Shown here piece by piece: positions 9,313 to 18,088 of a DNA stretch of 64,000 bases. Position 1 is the stretch's first letter. Each line of letters begins with the position of its first letter. Origin of the DNA: Pontibacter mucosus. Lineage in GTDB: Bacteria > Bacteroidota > Bacteroidia > Cytophagales > Hymenobacteraceae. A program made the translations under genes and the position numbers. The DNA lies in contig NZ_QBKI01000010.1 of the NCBI RefSeq assembly GCF_003054055.1, positions 1-64,000 of the forward strand, read 5' to 3'. A model generated the notes under the pieces. The model made no database searches and was not told where the DNA came from. It saw only the letters and a list, made by a program, of their open reading frames with translations.

Positions 9313-12300
9313 ATGCGTTTCCTCTCCAGATTTCTACCGCTGTTCGCCCTTTGCCTCCTGGCGGCCTCTGCTGTGCAGGCGCAGCCAACCGTAGATGCCT
9401 TTGGCAAAAGCCGCATACAGTATAAGAACTTCAACTGGAAGCTGTACAGCACCCAAAACTTCAACGTTTTCTTTTACCAGGACGGGCAGGACATGGCGGT
9501 TAACACGGCCGCCTACGCCGAGCGGGAGCTCAAGCGCATCACCAGCCTGATCGGGTATTACCCTTACTCCAAGATCACGCTTATACTTTACAACTCCCCC
9601 ACCGACCTGCTGCAAAGCAATATCGGCCTCAACAACGACCAGTACCAGACCGGCGGCGAAACGCTCTTCATGAAAAACAAGATGGAGCTGGCCTTTGGCG
9701 GTACCCAAACCGAGTTTAAGCGCGATCTCAATTACCAGCTCACTGAGCTGCTGATGAACGACATGATGTATGGCGGCAGCCTGAAAGAGGCGCTGCAGAG
9801 CAGCTACCTGCTGCGCCTGCCGGAGTGGTTTATCTCAGGCGTGTCGGCTTATACGGCAGAGGGGTGGAGTATAGAAATGGACAGCTACATGCGCGATATG
9901 CTGCTGAAGCAGCAGGGCAACCCGCGCCCCGAGAAGGTTTTCCTCAAAAGCCCCGCGCTTACCGGGCAGAGTATCTGGAACTACATCGCCGAGCGCTACG
10001 GCTACACGGCCATCCAGAACATCCTCAACCTCACCCGCATCACCCGCGACATTGAAATAGGCATCACCAGCAGCCTGAACATCCCCTACAAGCGCTTCCT
10101 GCAGGATTGGTACAACTACTACGTGCAGATAAACACCAGCTCCGAAAGCCCGCTGGTGCAGCTGCCCGATGGTGCCAAGCTCTTTAAAAAGAACAAGGAA
10201 GGCCACTACTACGGAAAGCCAGTCCTGAACCCGGACGGCACGATGCTGGCCTATGTAAAGAATGACAACGGCATTTTTAAGGTATTTGTGCAGGAGGTGC
10301 GCACCGGCAAAAACCGCGTGGTATGGCGGGCTGGTTACAAAAACCTGGACCAGCGCGTGGACTTCGATTTGCCGGTGCTGGCCTGGCGCTCCAACACGCA
10401 GCTGGGGCTGATAGAGTCGAGGAGGGGAAGGCTTTTGCTGCGCCAGGTAAATGCCCGAAGTGGTTATTCTTTTGTGCCTTTTGTGGAGAACCTCACCACG
10501 CCAGCCGCCACGCTGGAGCAGTTTGTGCACGTCAATGGCATGGCTTACTCCGAGGACGGGCAGTCGGTGGTGGTCAGCGCGGTGCGTAACGGGCAAACAG
10601 ACCTGTTTCTGCTCAACGCCAGTGGCAGGCTGCAGCGGCAGCTCACCAATGATATTTTTGACGATATAGACCCTATTTTTCTGCGCGGCAACGGGGGTAT
10701 CGCCTTTAGCTCTAACCGTTGGGTAGATACCACCGGCGCCTCAGGCCAGCCCAGCTTTAACAGCATTGTCAATAACTACGACATTTTCCTGCTGAACCCG
10801 CAGGGGCCTGATAACAACGTGGAGCAGCTGACCAGCTCCATTGCCAGCGAGGTGATGCCGCGCCCCACAGCCGATGGCAACCTGGTATATCTGGGCGAGG
10901 AGAGCGGTATCCGCAGCGTGTACCATTACGACCTTAGCACCGGCACCAGCAGGCCCGTTACGAACTTCCTGCAAAGTATAGAGCAGTTCGATTACGTGCC
11001 GTCGGCCAATGTGCTGGCGGTGTCAGCGGCGGATGAGGGCAACAGGTTTGTATACCTGCTGCCGGAATACACCGCCTCTACGCTGGACAGGCTTCCACAA
11101 ACCTCCCGCCAGATTATACTTGAAACGCGGGCCCGCACCAGCCAGGAGGCTGCCGCAGCCGCCACCCGCCGCAAGCTGCTGGAGCAGGAGAAGAAAGGCA
11201 CGAATTCCGTACGCGAGGAGGGAGAAATTAACATCGAGGATTACGAGTTTAACGATGCGCAGCGGCAGGCACAGCAGCAGAAACGCAACACAGCGCCAGT
11301 GCGCAGGGCCAGCAGCGGCAACACCAACGTGGACCTGCTAGGGCCGCTGAACTACGACCTGCGTTTCAGTGTGCAGGAAATCATCACCTCAGTACACGCC
11401 GACCCGCTGCTTGGGTTTGGTATTGTGGCGGGCGTGGAGATGGCCGACCTTTTTGAGAACCACCGCATCCGGGGCACAGCCTTTATGCGCACCGACTTTG
11501 AGACGAACAACTTCTTTGCCGAGTACATGAACCTGACCAACCGCGTGGATCTGGGCGTGCAGTTTGAGCGCTCCACCCTGCGCGGAAGCCTGCTGAATGC
11601 ACCCGGCTCGATCGTGAACTTCACCAAGAACGAGCTGACGCCGGTGCTCAAGTACCCCTTCAGCCACAGCACCAGCCTGCACCTGAAGCCTAAGTTCGTC
11701 AGCACCCGCTTTATCTATAAGAACGATTTCTCGATACCCGACACGGTAGAGACTTTCTGGGGAGGCAACGCCGAACTGGTGTACGACAACAGCGTGATAA
11801 CCGGGGTGAACCAGCGCGAGGGCACCCGCTTTAAGGTAGGCCTGCTGTCGCTGAAAGGCTTCGAGAGCTCTCGGGGTAATTTCAGCAAGTTCTATGTCGA
11901 TTTCAGGCATTACCTGAAGCTGCACCGCCAGATAACGCTGGCCACGCACCTGAGCTACGGCAGGTTCTTTGGCAACTCCAGCAAGAAATTTTTGATAGGC
12001 GGCATGGATAACTGGCTGCTGGCCGATGAGGACGAGGAGGCCGAGCTGAACGACGTGCAGGTGAACTCCCCCGCCGACCTGTTCTACCTGGAGTACATCA
12101 CGCCGCTCAGAGGCTTTAACTTCAACGTACGCAGCGGCAGCAACCACCTGCTGGCCAACGTGGAGCTGCGCATCCCGATTGTGCAGTACCTGTACAACGG
12201 GCCTATTGGCTCCGGCTTCTTCCGCAACCTGCAGCTAACGGCCTTTGCCGACGCCGGCTCGGCCTACAGCGGGGCCAACCCGTTCTCCGGCGACAACTCC

Positions 12301-12519
12301 ATCAACACCCGGCTGATAGGGGGATCTTCGGGGCAGCTGAGTGTAGACAAGTTCGACATCACTGTGATCAACTACCGCAACCCGTTCCTGGTTGGCTACG
12401 GATTTGGAGCACGCACTACCCTGCTGGGCGTGTACGGCAAGCTGGATGTAGCCTGGGGCGAGGCAGAGGATAACCGCGTGGGGCCTAAGTTCTACGTAAC
12501 ATTGGGCTACGACTTCTAA
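9313..12519 (+). CDS. TolB-like propeller and outer-membrane barrel protein with decayed peptidase-MA domain
   Basis: 1068-residue exported protein, signal peptide cleaved as AVQA before QPTVD. Three parts are visible. Residues 25-200 resemble a peptidase MA-like gluzincin domain, but the HELTH position reads YQLTE (141-145) and the later Glu is Ser in LPEWFISGVSAY. The middle (about 290-620) has WD40/PD40-type repeats as in TolB. From about 680 a BamA/surface-antigen-like barrel ends in KFYVTLGYDF with terminal Phe, as expected for barrel insertion. A basic, Gln-rich linker (around 610-660) joins them. Related proteins in Cytophagales are often labelled TolB translocation protein. An outer-membrane scaffold role is inferred. 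Confidence 0.8.
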   Translation: MRFLSRFLPLFALCLLAASAVQAQPTVDAFGKSRIQYKNFNWKLYSTQNFNVFFYQDGQDMAVNTAAYAERELKRITSLIGYYPYSKITLILYNSPTDLLQSNIGLNNDQYQTGGETLFMKNKMELAFGGTQTEFKRDLNYQLTELLMNDMMYGGSLKEALQSSYLLRLPEWFISGVSAYTAEGWSIEMDSYMRDMLLKQQGNPRPEKVFLKSPALTGQSIWNYIAERYGYTAIQNILNLTRITRDIEIGITSSLNIPYKRFLQDWYNYYVQINTSSESPLVQLPDGAKLFKKNKEGHYYGKPVLNPDGTMLAYVKNDNGIFKVFVQEVRTGKNRVVWRAGYKNLDQRVDFDLPVLAWRSNTQLGLIESRRGRLLLRQVNARSGYSFVPFVENLTTPAATLEQFVHVNGMAYSEDGQSVVVSAVRNGQTDLFLLNASGRLQRQLTNDIFDDIDPIFLRGNGGIAFSSNRWVDTTGASGQPSFNSIVNNYDIFLLNPQGPDNNVEQLTSSIASEVMPRPTADGNLVYLGEESGIRSVYHYDLSTGTSRPVTNFLQSIEQFDYVPSANVLAVSAADEGNRFVYLLPEYTASTLDRLPQTSRQIILETRARTSQEAAAAATRRKLLEQEKKGTNSVREEGEINIEDYEFNDAQRQAQQQKRNTAPVRRASSGNTNVDLLGPLNYDLRFSVQEIITSVHADPLLGFGIVAGVEMADLFENHRIRGTAFMRTDFETNNFFAEYMNLTNRVDLGVQFERSTLRGSLLNAPGSIVNFTKNELTPVLKYPFSHSTSLHLKPKFVSTRFIYKNDFSIPDTVETFWGGNAELVYDNSVITGVNQREGTRFKVGLLSLKGFESSRGNFSKFYVDFRHYLKLHRQITLATHLSYGRFFGNSSKKFLIGGMDNWLLADEDEEAELNDVQVNSPADLFYLEYITPLRGFNFNVRSGSNHLLANVELRIPIVQYLYNGPIGSGFFRNLQLTAFADAGSAYSGANPFSGDNSINTRLIGGSSGQLSVDKFDITVINYRNPFLVGYGFGARTTLLGVYGKLDVAWGEAEDNRVGPKFYVTLGYDF

Positions 12520-12534
12520 TAACCGCCATATCCT

Positions 12535-13686
12535 ATGAACCGCAAAGCCAAACGCTTTGGCCTGGGCGCGTTGTTGCTGCTGGGCTTGCTGGCAGCCTGG
12601 ATACGTATGGCCGATAAAGAGTACCTCTACAAAGCCATTGTCTACAACTTCGCCGACATTGACGACCACACTATTTTTGACCAGCGCAAGATAGATGCCC
12701 CACTTTTGCCGCAGCCGTGGCCGCTGGCAAACAACTACAACCGCCTGCAGCTGCCACAAAAACTGGATGAGCTGCACCGGGAGTTAGAGTCGGTCGCTTT
12801 CCTGGTGGTGAAGGATGACTCTATACTTTACGAGCAGTACTGGCAGGGCTACTCGGATGCGTCGCTGAGCAACTCGTTCTCCATGGCAAAGAGCATCGTG
12901 AGCATGCTGGTAGGCGCGGCGATAAAGGAGGGCAAGATAGAAAGCGTGGAGCAACCGGTGGGTGATTTCCTGCCATACTTTAAAAGGGGCGATAAGGCTA
13001 AAATCAGGATAAAGCACCTGCTCTGGATGAGCTCCGGCCTTAACTGGGAAGAATCCTACACAAACCCGCTCTCCATGACGACCGAGGCCTACTATGGCAC
13101 TGACCTGGAGAAAGTCATTAAAAGACTGGAGGTGGTGGAGGAACCGGGGCGGCGATGGTCCTATAAAAGCGGCGATACGCAGATTCTGGCTTTCCTGCTG
13201 CAGGAAGCCACGGGCAAGAGCCTGAGCGAGTATGCCGAGGAGAAGCTATGGCGGCCGCTTGGAGCCGAGCACGATGCCGAATGGAGCGTAGACAAGCCCG
13301 ACGGGATGGAAAAAGCGTACTGCTGCTTCTTCTCCAATGCCCGCGACTTTGCGCGCCTCGGGAAACTATACTTGCACAACGGCATTTGGAACGGCGATAC
13401 CATTGTTCCATCCGACTATGTGAAAGCTTCGATCATGCCCAACGGCCTCATCAACGCCAATGATGGTAAAAAGGTTGACTTCTACGGTTACCAGTGGTGG
13501 CTCCTGCCTAACTACAAAGGGCAGGATATCTTTTATGCACGCGGTATACTTGGCCAGTACATCATTGTCATCCCGGAGAAGAACCTGGTTATTGTGCGCT
13601 TGGGCAAGCAGCGCGCTGAGAAAGTTGGCGAGCACCCGGGCGAGGTAATGGGTATGATTGATGGAGTGAACCAGATGCTGCAGTAG
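12535..13686 (+). CDS. Serine hydrolase, beta-lactamase class C family
   Basis: 383-residue protein with one N-terminal hydrophobic segment (residues 9-22), probably a membrane anchor or uncleaved signal. The family's SxxK nucleophile motif is SMAK (116-119) and the YxN-like motif is YKS (210-212). Conserved text such as HLLWMSSGLNWEE and RDFARLGKLYL fits the group containing 6-aminohexanoate-dimer hydrolases, esterases and D-aminopeptidases. It is probably periplasmic. It starts 15 bp after the TolB-like gene and is likely the last gene of that unit. The substrate cannot be predicted; resistance to beta-lactams is not implied. Confidence 0.85.
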   Translation: MNRKAKRFGLGALLLLGLLAAWIRMADKEYLYKAIVYNFADIDDHTIFDQRKIDAPLLPQPWPLANNYNRLQLPQKLDELHRELESVAFLVVKDDSILYEQYWQGYSDASLSNSFSMAKSIVSMLVGAAIKEGKIESVEQPVGDFLPYFKRGDKAKIRIKHLLWMSSGLNWEESYTNPLSMTTEAYYGTDLEKVIKRLEVVEEPGRRWSYKSGDTQILAFLLQEATGKSLSEYAEEKLWRPLGAEHDAEWSVDKPDGMEKAYCCFFSNARDFARLGKLYLHNGIWNGDTIVPSDYVKASIMPNGLINANDGKKVDFYGYQWWLLPNYKGQDIFYARGILGQYIIVIPEKNLVIVRLGKQRAEKVGEHPGEVMGMIDGVNQMLQ

Positions 13687-14142
13687 GCAGCCGGATGCGG
13701 CCTATGCGGCAGCTTTATACTTCCCCGAGCTCAGGTACAAGTAGAAAGTACAGCGTATAAATAGAAATACATTCCAGGGCTGGGGCGACCCGGCTGGATC
13801 TATAAAGCGTTATGTGGGGCGTAAAACTTCTCATTATAACTGCACAAGTATGGCATTTTGCGCAAGGATGCGTTAGCGCCTGTCCATAAAATGTGAGTTT
13901 TAAGTATAAAGGCGTTTTCCTGGCTTATAGGCGGCAATAGAAGTTGCACGAACTTATTATTCCTGTTTCCTGAGGCAGGTCTGTTGTGCACACCATTGAT
14001 GGCAAACTTCAGGTTAGTCTTGTGCGATAGGCTTGCCGGCGGCCCACATGATCCAACAGCTTTTAACTAGCTTTAGCAGGTCTGGCTGCGTAATTCTGAA
14101 GAATTATGCCTAATTTGCAAAGTATCATTTTATAAAGAGCTT
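13687..14142. other. Intergenic spacer, no gene seen
   Basis: 455 bp between the serine hydrolase and yicC. It contains dispersed heptamers near 13716 and 13902, and a near-consensus -7 element (TAATTTG) about 35 bp before yicC. A 63-codon open frame on the minus strand has no recognisable protein character. No clear terminator follows the serine hydrolase. Confidence 0.55.
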
Positions 14143-15024
14143 ATGTTGCATTCCATGACAGGCTTTGGCAGTGCCCGCCTCGACACCGAACAGTATTGTA
14201 TCTCCGTGGAAATCCGCTCGCTCAACTCCAAAAGTATGGACCTGAGTGTGCGCACCCCCAGATTCCTCTCTGATAAGGAGTACGAGATACGGAACATGGT
14301 GCAGAAGGCGCTGGTACGTGGCAAAGTAAGCGTGACCGTGGAGTTTACGAAGAACAAGACGCAGAAGGCACGCAACACCATCAACAAAGACCTGCTGAAG
14401 GCCTATTATACCGAATTGAGCGAAGTAGCTGATAAATTGGCCGCCGACAAGGGGGAGCTTTTCCGGCTGGCCCTGCACATGCCGGAGGTGCTGCAGCAGG
14501 AGGAGCAGGAGGATGAAAATGCGGACGAGGATTGGAGCCAGGTGCAGCCGCTGATACAGGAAGCCCTGCAGGGCGTGAATAGTTTCCGCGCCAACGAAGG
14601 CAAGGCCCTGACTACAGAGATTATGTCGTACATCGACCGGATCCGTATCCTGCTGGCAGAGGTGGACAAGCATGACCCGGCGCGCGTGGAGAGCATTCGT
14701 AACCGTATCCGTGGCCATATCGCAGAAATCTCTTCGTCAGAGCATTTCGACCAGAACCGCTTCGAGCAGGAGATGATCTACTACATGGAGAAACTCGACA
14801 TTGCCGAGGAAAAGGTGCGCCTGGTTAACCACCTGCATTATTTCACGGAAACAGTCTTCCTACCGGAGCCAACGGGCAAGAAACTGGGCTTTATCTCGCA
14901 GGAGATTGGCCGCGAGATAAACACCATCGGATCCAAGGCCAACGACGCGACCATACAGCACCATGTGGTGGAGATGAAGGAGGAGTTGGAGAAGATAAAA
15001 GAACAGATCAACAACATCCTGTAG
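14143..15024 (+). CDS. yicC: YicC-family endoribonuclease
   Basis: 293-residue soluble protein matching YicC over its whole length. The N-terminus MLHSMTGFGSA and the SLNSKSMDLSVR block are diagnostic, and the C-terminus has the DUF1732 segment KLGFISQEIGREINTIGSKA. E. coli YicC is a hexameric endoribonuclease that promotes small-RNA decay; whether the Bacteroidota enzyme has the same targets is unknown. The gene stands alone and converges on the M28 peptidase across a shared bidirectional terminator. Confidence 0.93.
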   Translation: MLHSMTGFGSARLDTEQYCISVEIRSLNSKSMDLSVRTPRFLSDKEYEIRNMVQKALVRGKVSVTVEFTKNKTQKARNTINKDLLKAYYTELSEVADKLAADKGELFRLALHMPEVLQQEEQEDENADEDWSQVQPLIQEALQGVNSFRANEGKALTTEIMSYIDRIRILLAEVDKHDPARVESIRNRIRGHIAEISSSEHFDQNRFEQEMIYYMEKLDIAEEKVRLVNHLHYFTETVFLPEPTGKKLGFISQEIGREINTIGSKANDATIQHHVVEMKEELEKIKEQINNIL

Positions 15025-15034
15025 TGTAGTTTTG

Positions 15035-15090
15035 AAAGTATAAAAGCCGGGGTTGCTGTAACCATGCAGTAGCCCCGGCTTTTATACTTT
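15035..15090. terminator. Bidirectional terminator built on two inverted AAGTATA motifs
   Basis: A perfect 18-bp inverted repeat (15035-15052 and 15073-15090, 20-base loop). Its inner part is AGCCGGGG/CCCCGGCT; its outer part is AAAGTATAAA/TTTATACTTT, one dispersed motif on each arm. It separates convergent yicC and the M28 gene and should work in both directions. Confidence 0.88.
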
Positions 15091-15103
15091 ATACCTGGTC
15101 GGT

Positions 15104-16393
15104 TCAGTTTGCCTCCGTTGCCATCAGGGCGGCTGCAAAATCGTTTATCAGTTTAAACACCTCCGGAAACCGGGTGAGGGGCAGCTGCCGGGCGTGGTCC
15201 TGCGGGTTGTGGTAAGCGGCGGTACCGCCCAGCGTATAGAAGAAAAATGCCGGTACGCCCGCCTCTGAGAAAGGGTAGTGGTCGGAGTTGGCGGCCTTGC
15301 CCCGGCTTTTGATCTGGGGCAGGTACTGGTGCTGCCCGTTCAGGCGCTGAAGCAGCTCGAATTCCTGCTCGTGTACTTTGCCGTTCACCACCATCAGGCC
15401 ATCGTCGCCGGTGCCCAGCAGGTCCAGGTTTAGCAGGAAGCGAATCTGGCTGAGCGGGAAAAGCGGGTTCTGCACGTAGTGGAACGAGCCCAGCAGACCT
15501 GCCTCCTCGGCGGCAAAGGCGATAAAGGCCATACTATACGTTGGCTTGTTTTCGGACTGGCTGTAGTGCTGGGCGAGTTCCAGCAGCATGGTGGTGCCGC
15601 TGGCGTTATCGTTTGCCCCCGGAAAGTATACTCCCTCTCCCTGGCTGCCCAGGTGGTCGTAGTGGGCGGTGAACACCAGTACCGAGTCGGGATGCTGGCT
15701 GCCCTGTATAAAACCGATGACGTTCTGTGCCTGGTGTTTTGGGTTGAGATCTGCCCTTACCTCAAAGTATACTTCCTTAGCTCGCTGCGGCCACGCACCT
15801 TGCAGTACCTCCAGCACCGGTACAGCCTCCTGCTGGCGCGCTACGGTGGTGAGCAGGTTGCCGGGCTGAAGGATGATGTGCAGCTTTGCCTGCTGCAGGA
15901 GTTGCTGGTAATGCACTGGCAGTTGCGCCAGGCGTTTCTGCTCCTGCTGCGGGTATACCAGCGCCTTGTTTGTAAAATTTTGCCTGAAGAATTTCTCTGC
16001 TGCCCGGGTATTGCTGAAGATGAGGGTATCCAGCATTAGTATGCTGGCCTTGCCTGTCCCGGAGCCGGAAGAGGCGCGCGCCACGAAATCCTGCCCCGGC
16101 ACGAGCGTTTGCCCATCTACCTGCAGTTGCGGCGTTTCCAGGATACGGTTCACCGAAAAGCTAAATTCCTGAAAGTATGACCCGCCTGGCACCGGCTGCA
16201 AGCCCATTCCTATAAACCTGCTCCTGATATACTTTGCCGCTTTCAGGTCGCCCTCAAACGTATAGCCGCGGCCATACATGCTTTTGGACGTCAGCGTATC
16301 AATGGTTTGGCGCACCCGCGTCATGTCCTGCGCCTTTAGCAGGGCAGGGGCCAACAGGCATAGGGTGAGGAGTAACGTATAAAGCTTGCTCAT
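15104..16393 (-). CDS. Secreted M28-family zinc aminopeptidase
   Basis: The long open frame begins at 16447, but the ATG at 16393 gives a normal signal peptide (MSKLYTLLLTLCLL, cleaved as LLKA before QDMTR), so I choose it; the protein is then 429 residues. The M28 metal ligands are visible: His and Asp in FTAHYDHLG, Asp in PGANDNASGTT, the catalytic Glu pair in FAAEEAGLLG, then Asp in LNLDLLGTGDDG and a C-terminal His in AAYHNPQDHA. It is probably periplasmic or surface-exposed and digests peptides. It stands alone on the minus strand. Confidence 0.88.
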   Translation of the reverse strand: MSKLYTLLLTLCLLAPALLKAQDMTRVRQTIDTLTSKSMYGRGYTFEGDLKAAKYIRSRFIGMGLQPVPGGSYFQEFSFSVNRILETPQLQVDGQTLVPGQDFVARASSGSGTGKASILMLDTLIFSNTRAAEKFFRQNFTNKALVYPQQEQKRLAQLPVHYQQLLQQAKLHIILQPGNLLTTVARQQEAVPVLEVLQGAWPQRAKEVYFEVRADLNPKHQAQNVIGFIQGSQHPDSVLVFTAHYDHLGSQGEGVYFPGANDNASGTTMLLELAQHYSQSENKPTYSMAFIAFAAEEAGLLGSFHYVQNPLFPLSQIRFLLNLDLLGTGDDGLMVVNGKVHEQEFELLQRLNGQHQYLPQIKSRGKAANSDHYPFSEAGVPAFFFYTLGGTAAYHNPQDHARQLPLTRFPEVFKLINDFAAALMATEAN

Positions 16394-16447
16394 GATGCTA
16401 AGATAGGGATTATTGTGTATTGTGGGGTTACCTACACTGACTCTCAA

Positions 16448-17248
16448 AGCTAAGCCCGCTACCTTCGAACTCGCGGTGTCCGCAGGTCCCGCGAGTGTCT
16501 GGTTATACTTTATACTTTGTCTGCATCAGGATTTGCAGGATTGAGGGATGAGCAGGATTTCTACAGTGCCGGGTCCAACCACCCCTACCCCTCCTTAGCC
16601 AAGGCGGGGAGCCTGTAATTATTGCTGCTGAAGTATAAGTGTGTAGCAAGAGATGCTGGTGTTTACACCCCTATTGAGCTTTGCTCGCAAGTTTCGAGCT
16701 CCCGTTCTCACTTGTCCTCAAGGGGACAGTTTATACTTGTTGCATAGCAAAGGCAGCAGCTATCGAATGATTCCCAGCCTTTGGGTTGAGCGCCTCGAGA
16801 GGTTCCGGTGCCGAGCGCAAGCGAGACAGCCCGAGGCACGAGGGCAGGAAGCGAAAGCAGCGCGATGCCCGAAGGCGAGGCCTCCCGGCCTAGGAGGGAG
16901 CCAAAGCCAGAGATGCAACGATAGGTTAGTGCGAACTATAGGAGGAACTGGAGCTAGCAAGGATAGCTTGGATCAAGCTGCAGGAAGCAGCGGCTATGTA
17001 AGTATAAACTGGAAGGTATTAGTCAGCAAGTATAATACTACAGTTGAAATAAATATGGCTCTGCGAGCCAGTTGGGTTACAAACCCAACATCATAGAAGG
17101 ACACAAGTCTGAAGACTTGCGCCATAAACAGGCTATAAAAGTATAAAGTCACAAACGGACGCTTGCGCCAGCAGCGGCTAGGAAAGTATAAGTATGGGTG
17201 AATTATGAAGTATAAACCGGCAAGTATAAAGCAGAGGAATTCTCCCCA
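16448..17248. other. 800-bp non-coding region packed with palindromes and dispersed motifs
   Basis: No credible gene. The region contains about ten copies of AAGTATA/TATACTT, a TGTCC/GGACA hairpin near 16713-16728, a GC-rich stretch of broken palindromes at 16798-16910 (pieces such as CGAGCGCAAGCGAG and GGCCTCCCGGCCTAGGAGGG), and a cluster of three short palindromes at 17057-17119. A 147-codon frame over 16653-17096 has low-complexity Arg/Ala-rich composition and crosses the palindromes, so I do not call it. Confidence 0.6.
17057..17119. repeat. Cluster of three short palindromes (REP-like)
   Basis: Three adjacent inverted repeats: GGCT/AGCC (17057-17069), GTTGGGTT/AACCCAAC (17071-17089, 3-base loop) and CAAGTC/GACTTG (17104-17119, loop TGAA). 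The loop TGAA and flank GCGCC recall the palindromes at 47699-47813. They may be repetitive extragenic palindromes; number and spread in the genome are unknown. Confidence 0.55.
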
Positions 17249-17626
17249 CTACCAAACATAAATCAACTTAAACAGCACAATACCCAGCAAACAACCAATC
17301 GTGTTCGCCAGCACATCAATAATATCGCCCTGGCGGCCATAAACAAAGAAGTGCTGTGTGAGCTCGATGGTGATGCCAAAGAGGGTGCTGATCAGGAGGC
17401 TGGCGCGGATAGCATAATCCTTAAGGCGCGGAAAGGTGAACTGCTTGGAAAGGCCCACGATCATCAGGAAGCAGAGCACGCAGAACATGAACGCGTGCGC
17501 AAAGGAGTCGAAAGAGAGAAGCTCCCAGATGTTGAGCGTGGAGGGTAGGGAAGTAGAGGGCAGCAGCGTCGTCAGCAGGATCACTGCTGCCCACATAATC
17601 GTGAATAGATTGTAGCGTAGTATCAA
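17249..17626 (-). CDS. VanZ-family membrane protein
   Basis: 125-residue protein with four predicted membrane helices. The VanZ-like signature is present: an acidic and Gln pair in the third helix region (FGITIELTQHFF) followed by GRQGDIIDVLANTIGCLLG. VanZ proteins have been linked to low-level teicoplanin resistance, but most members have no known role. It lies 22 bp after gcvH on the same strand and is the last gene of the maeB-ruvA-sprA-gcvH-vanZ series. Confidence 0.88.
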   Translation of the reverse strand: MILRYNLFTIMWAAVILLTTLLPSTSLPSTLNIWELLSFDSFAHAFMFCVLCFLMIVGLSKQFTFPRLKDYAIRASLLISTLFGITIELTQHFFVYGRQGDIIDVLANTIGCLLGIVLFKLIYVW

Positions 17627-17648
17627 CTCTCTATTCCGATGTGTATAC

Positions 17649-18029
17649 TTATTGGCCGATTACTTCGCGGTAGCCTTCAGCTGTCAGCAGGCCGTCGATC
17701 TGGCTTGCGTCAGCGATAGACATTTTAATGATCCAGCCTTCGCCATAAGGATCAGAGTTAACCAGCTCCGGGTTGTTCTCCAGTTTCTCGTTAAACTCCT
17801 GCACAGTGCCGCTCAGTGGGCTGAACAGGTCAGATACCGTTTTTACGGCTTCAACTGTACCAAATACATCGTTCTGGTTGATATCCTTGTCTACAGTGTC
17901 AATGTCAACATAAACAATGTCGCCCAGCTCGCTCTGAGCAAAGTCTGTGATGCCAACATAGGCGATGTCGCCCTCTACGCGTACCCACTCGTGGTCTTTG
18001 GTATACTTTAAGCTTTCAGGTAAGTTCAT
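17649..18029 (-). CDS. gcvH: Glycine cleavage system H protein
   Basis: 126-residue lipoyl-carrier protein of the glycine cleavage complex. The lipoylation site is Lys63 in [15 protein letters not shown], and the N-terminus [25 protein letters not shown] is typical. Length matches the family. It transfers the aminomethyl group between the P and T proteins, whose genes are not in the window. It follows sprA by 59 bp; a perfect -7 element in that gap suggests an additional promoter of its own. Confidence 0.97.
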   Translation of the reverse strand: MNLPESLKYTKDHEWVRVEGDIAYVGITDFAQSELGDIVYVDIDTVDKDINQNDVFGTVEAVKTVSDLFSPLSGTVQEFNEKLENNPELVNSDPYGEGWIIKMSIADASQIDGLLTAEGYREVIGQ

Positions 18030-18055
18030 GTGATTGCTCTTTAATGATTACTCTT

Positions 18056-18063
18056 CAAAAATA
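18056..18063 (-). promoter_or_regulatory. Candidate gcvH promoter (-7 element)
   Basis: TATTTTTG on the minus strand is a perfect match to the Bacteroidota -7 consensus TAnnTTTG, 27 bp before the gcvH ATG. The -33 element is weak (TTT in place of TTG), so confidence is moderate. Confidence 0.45.
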
Positions 18064-18088
18064 CGGTCTTTTTCTGTATCGAAAAACT

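Noticed and set aside
13800..13991. 63-codon open frame in the spacer before yicC
   Set aside because: No recognisable features and no promoter or terminator; composition looks non-coding.
16653..17096. 147-codon open frame on the plus strand
   Set aside because: Arg/Ala/Gln-rich low-complexity product, crosses several palindromes and motif copies, no signal peptide or family resemblance.
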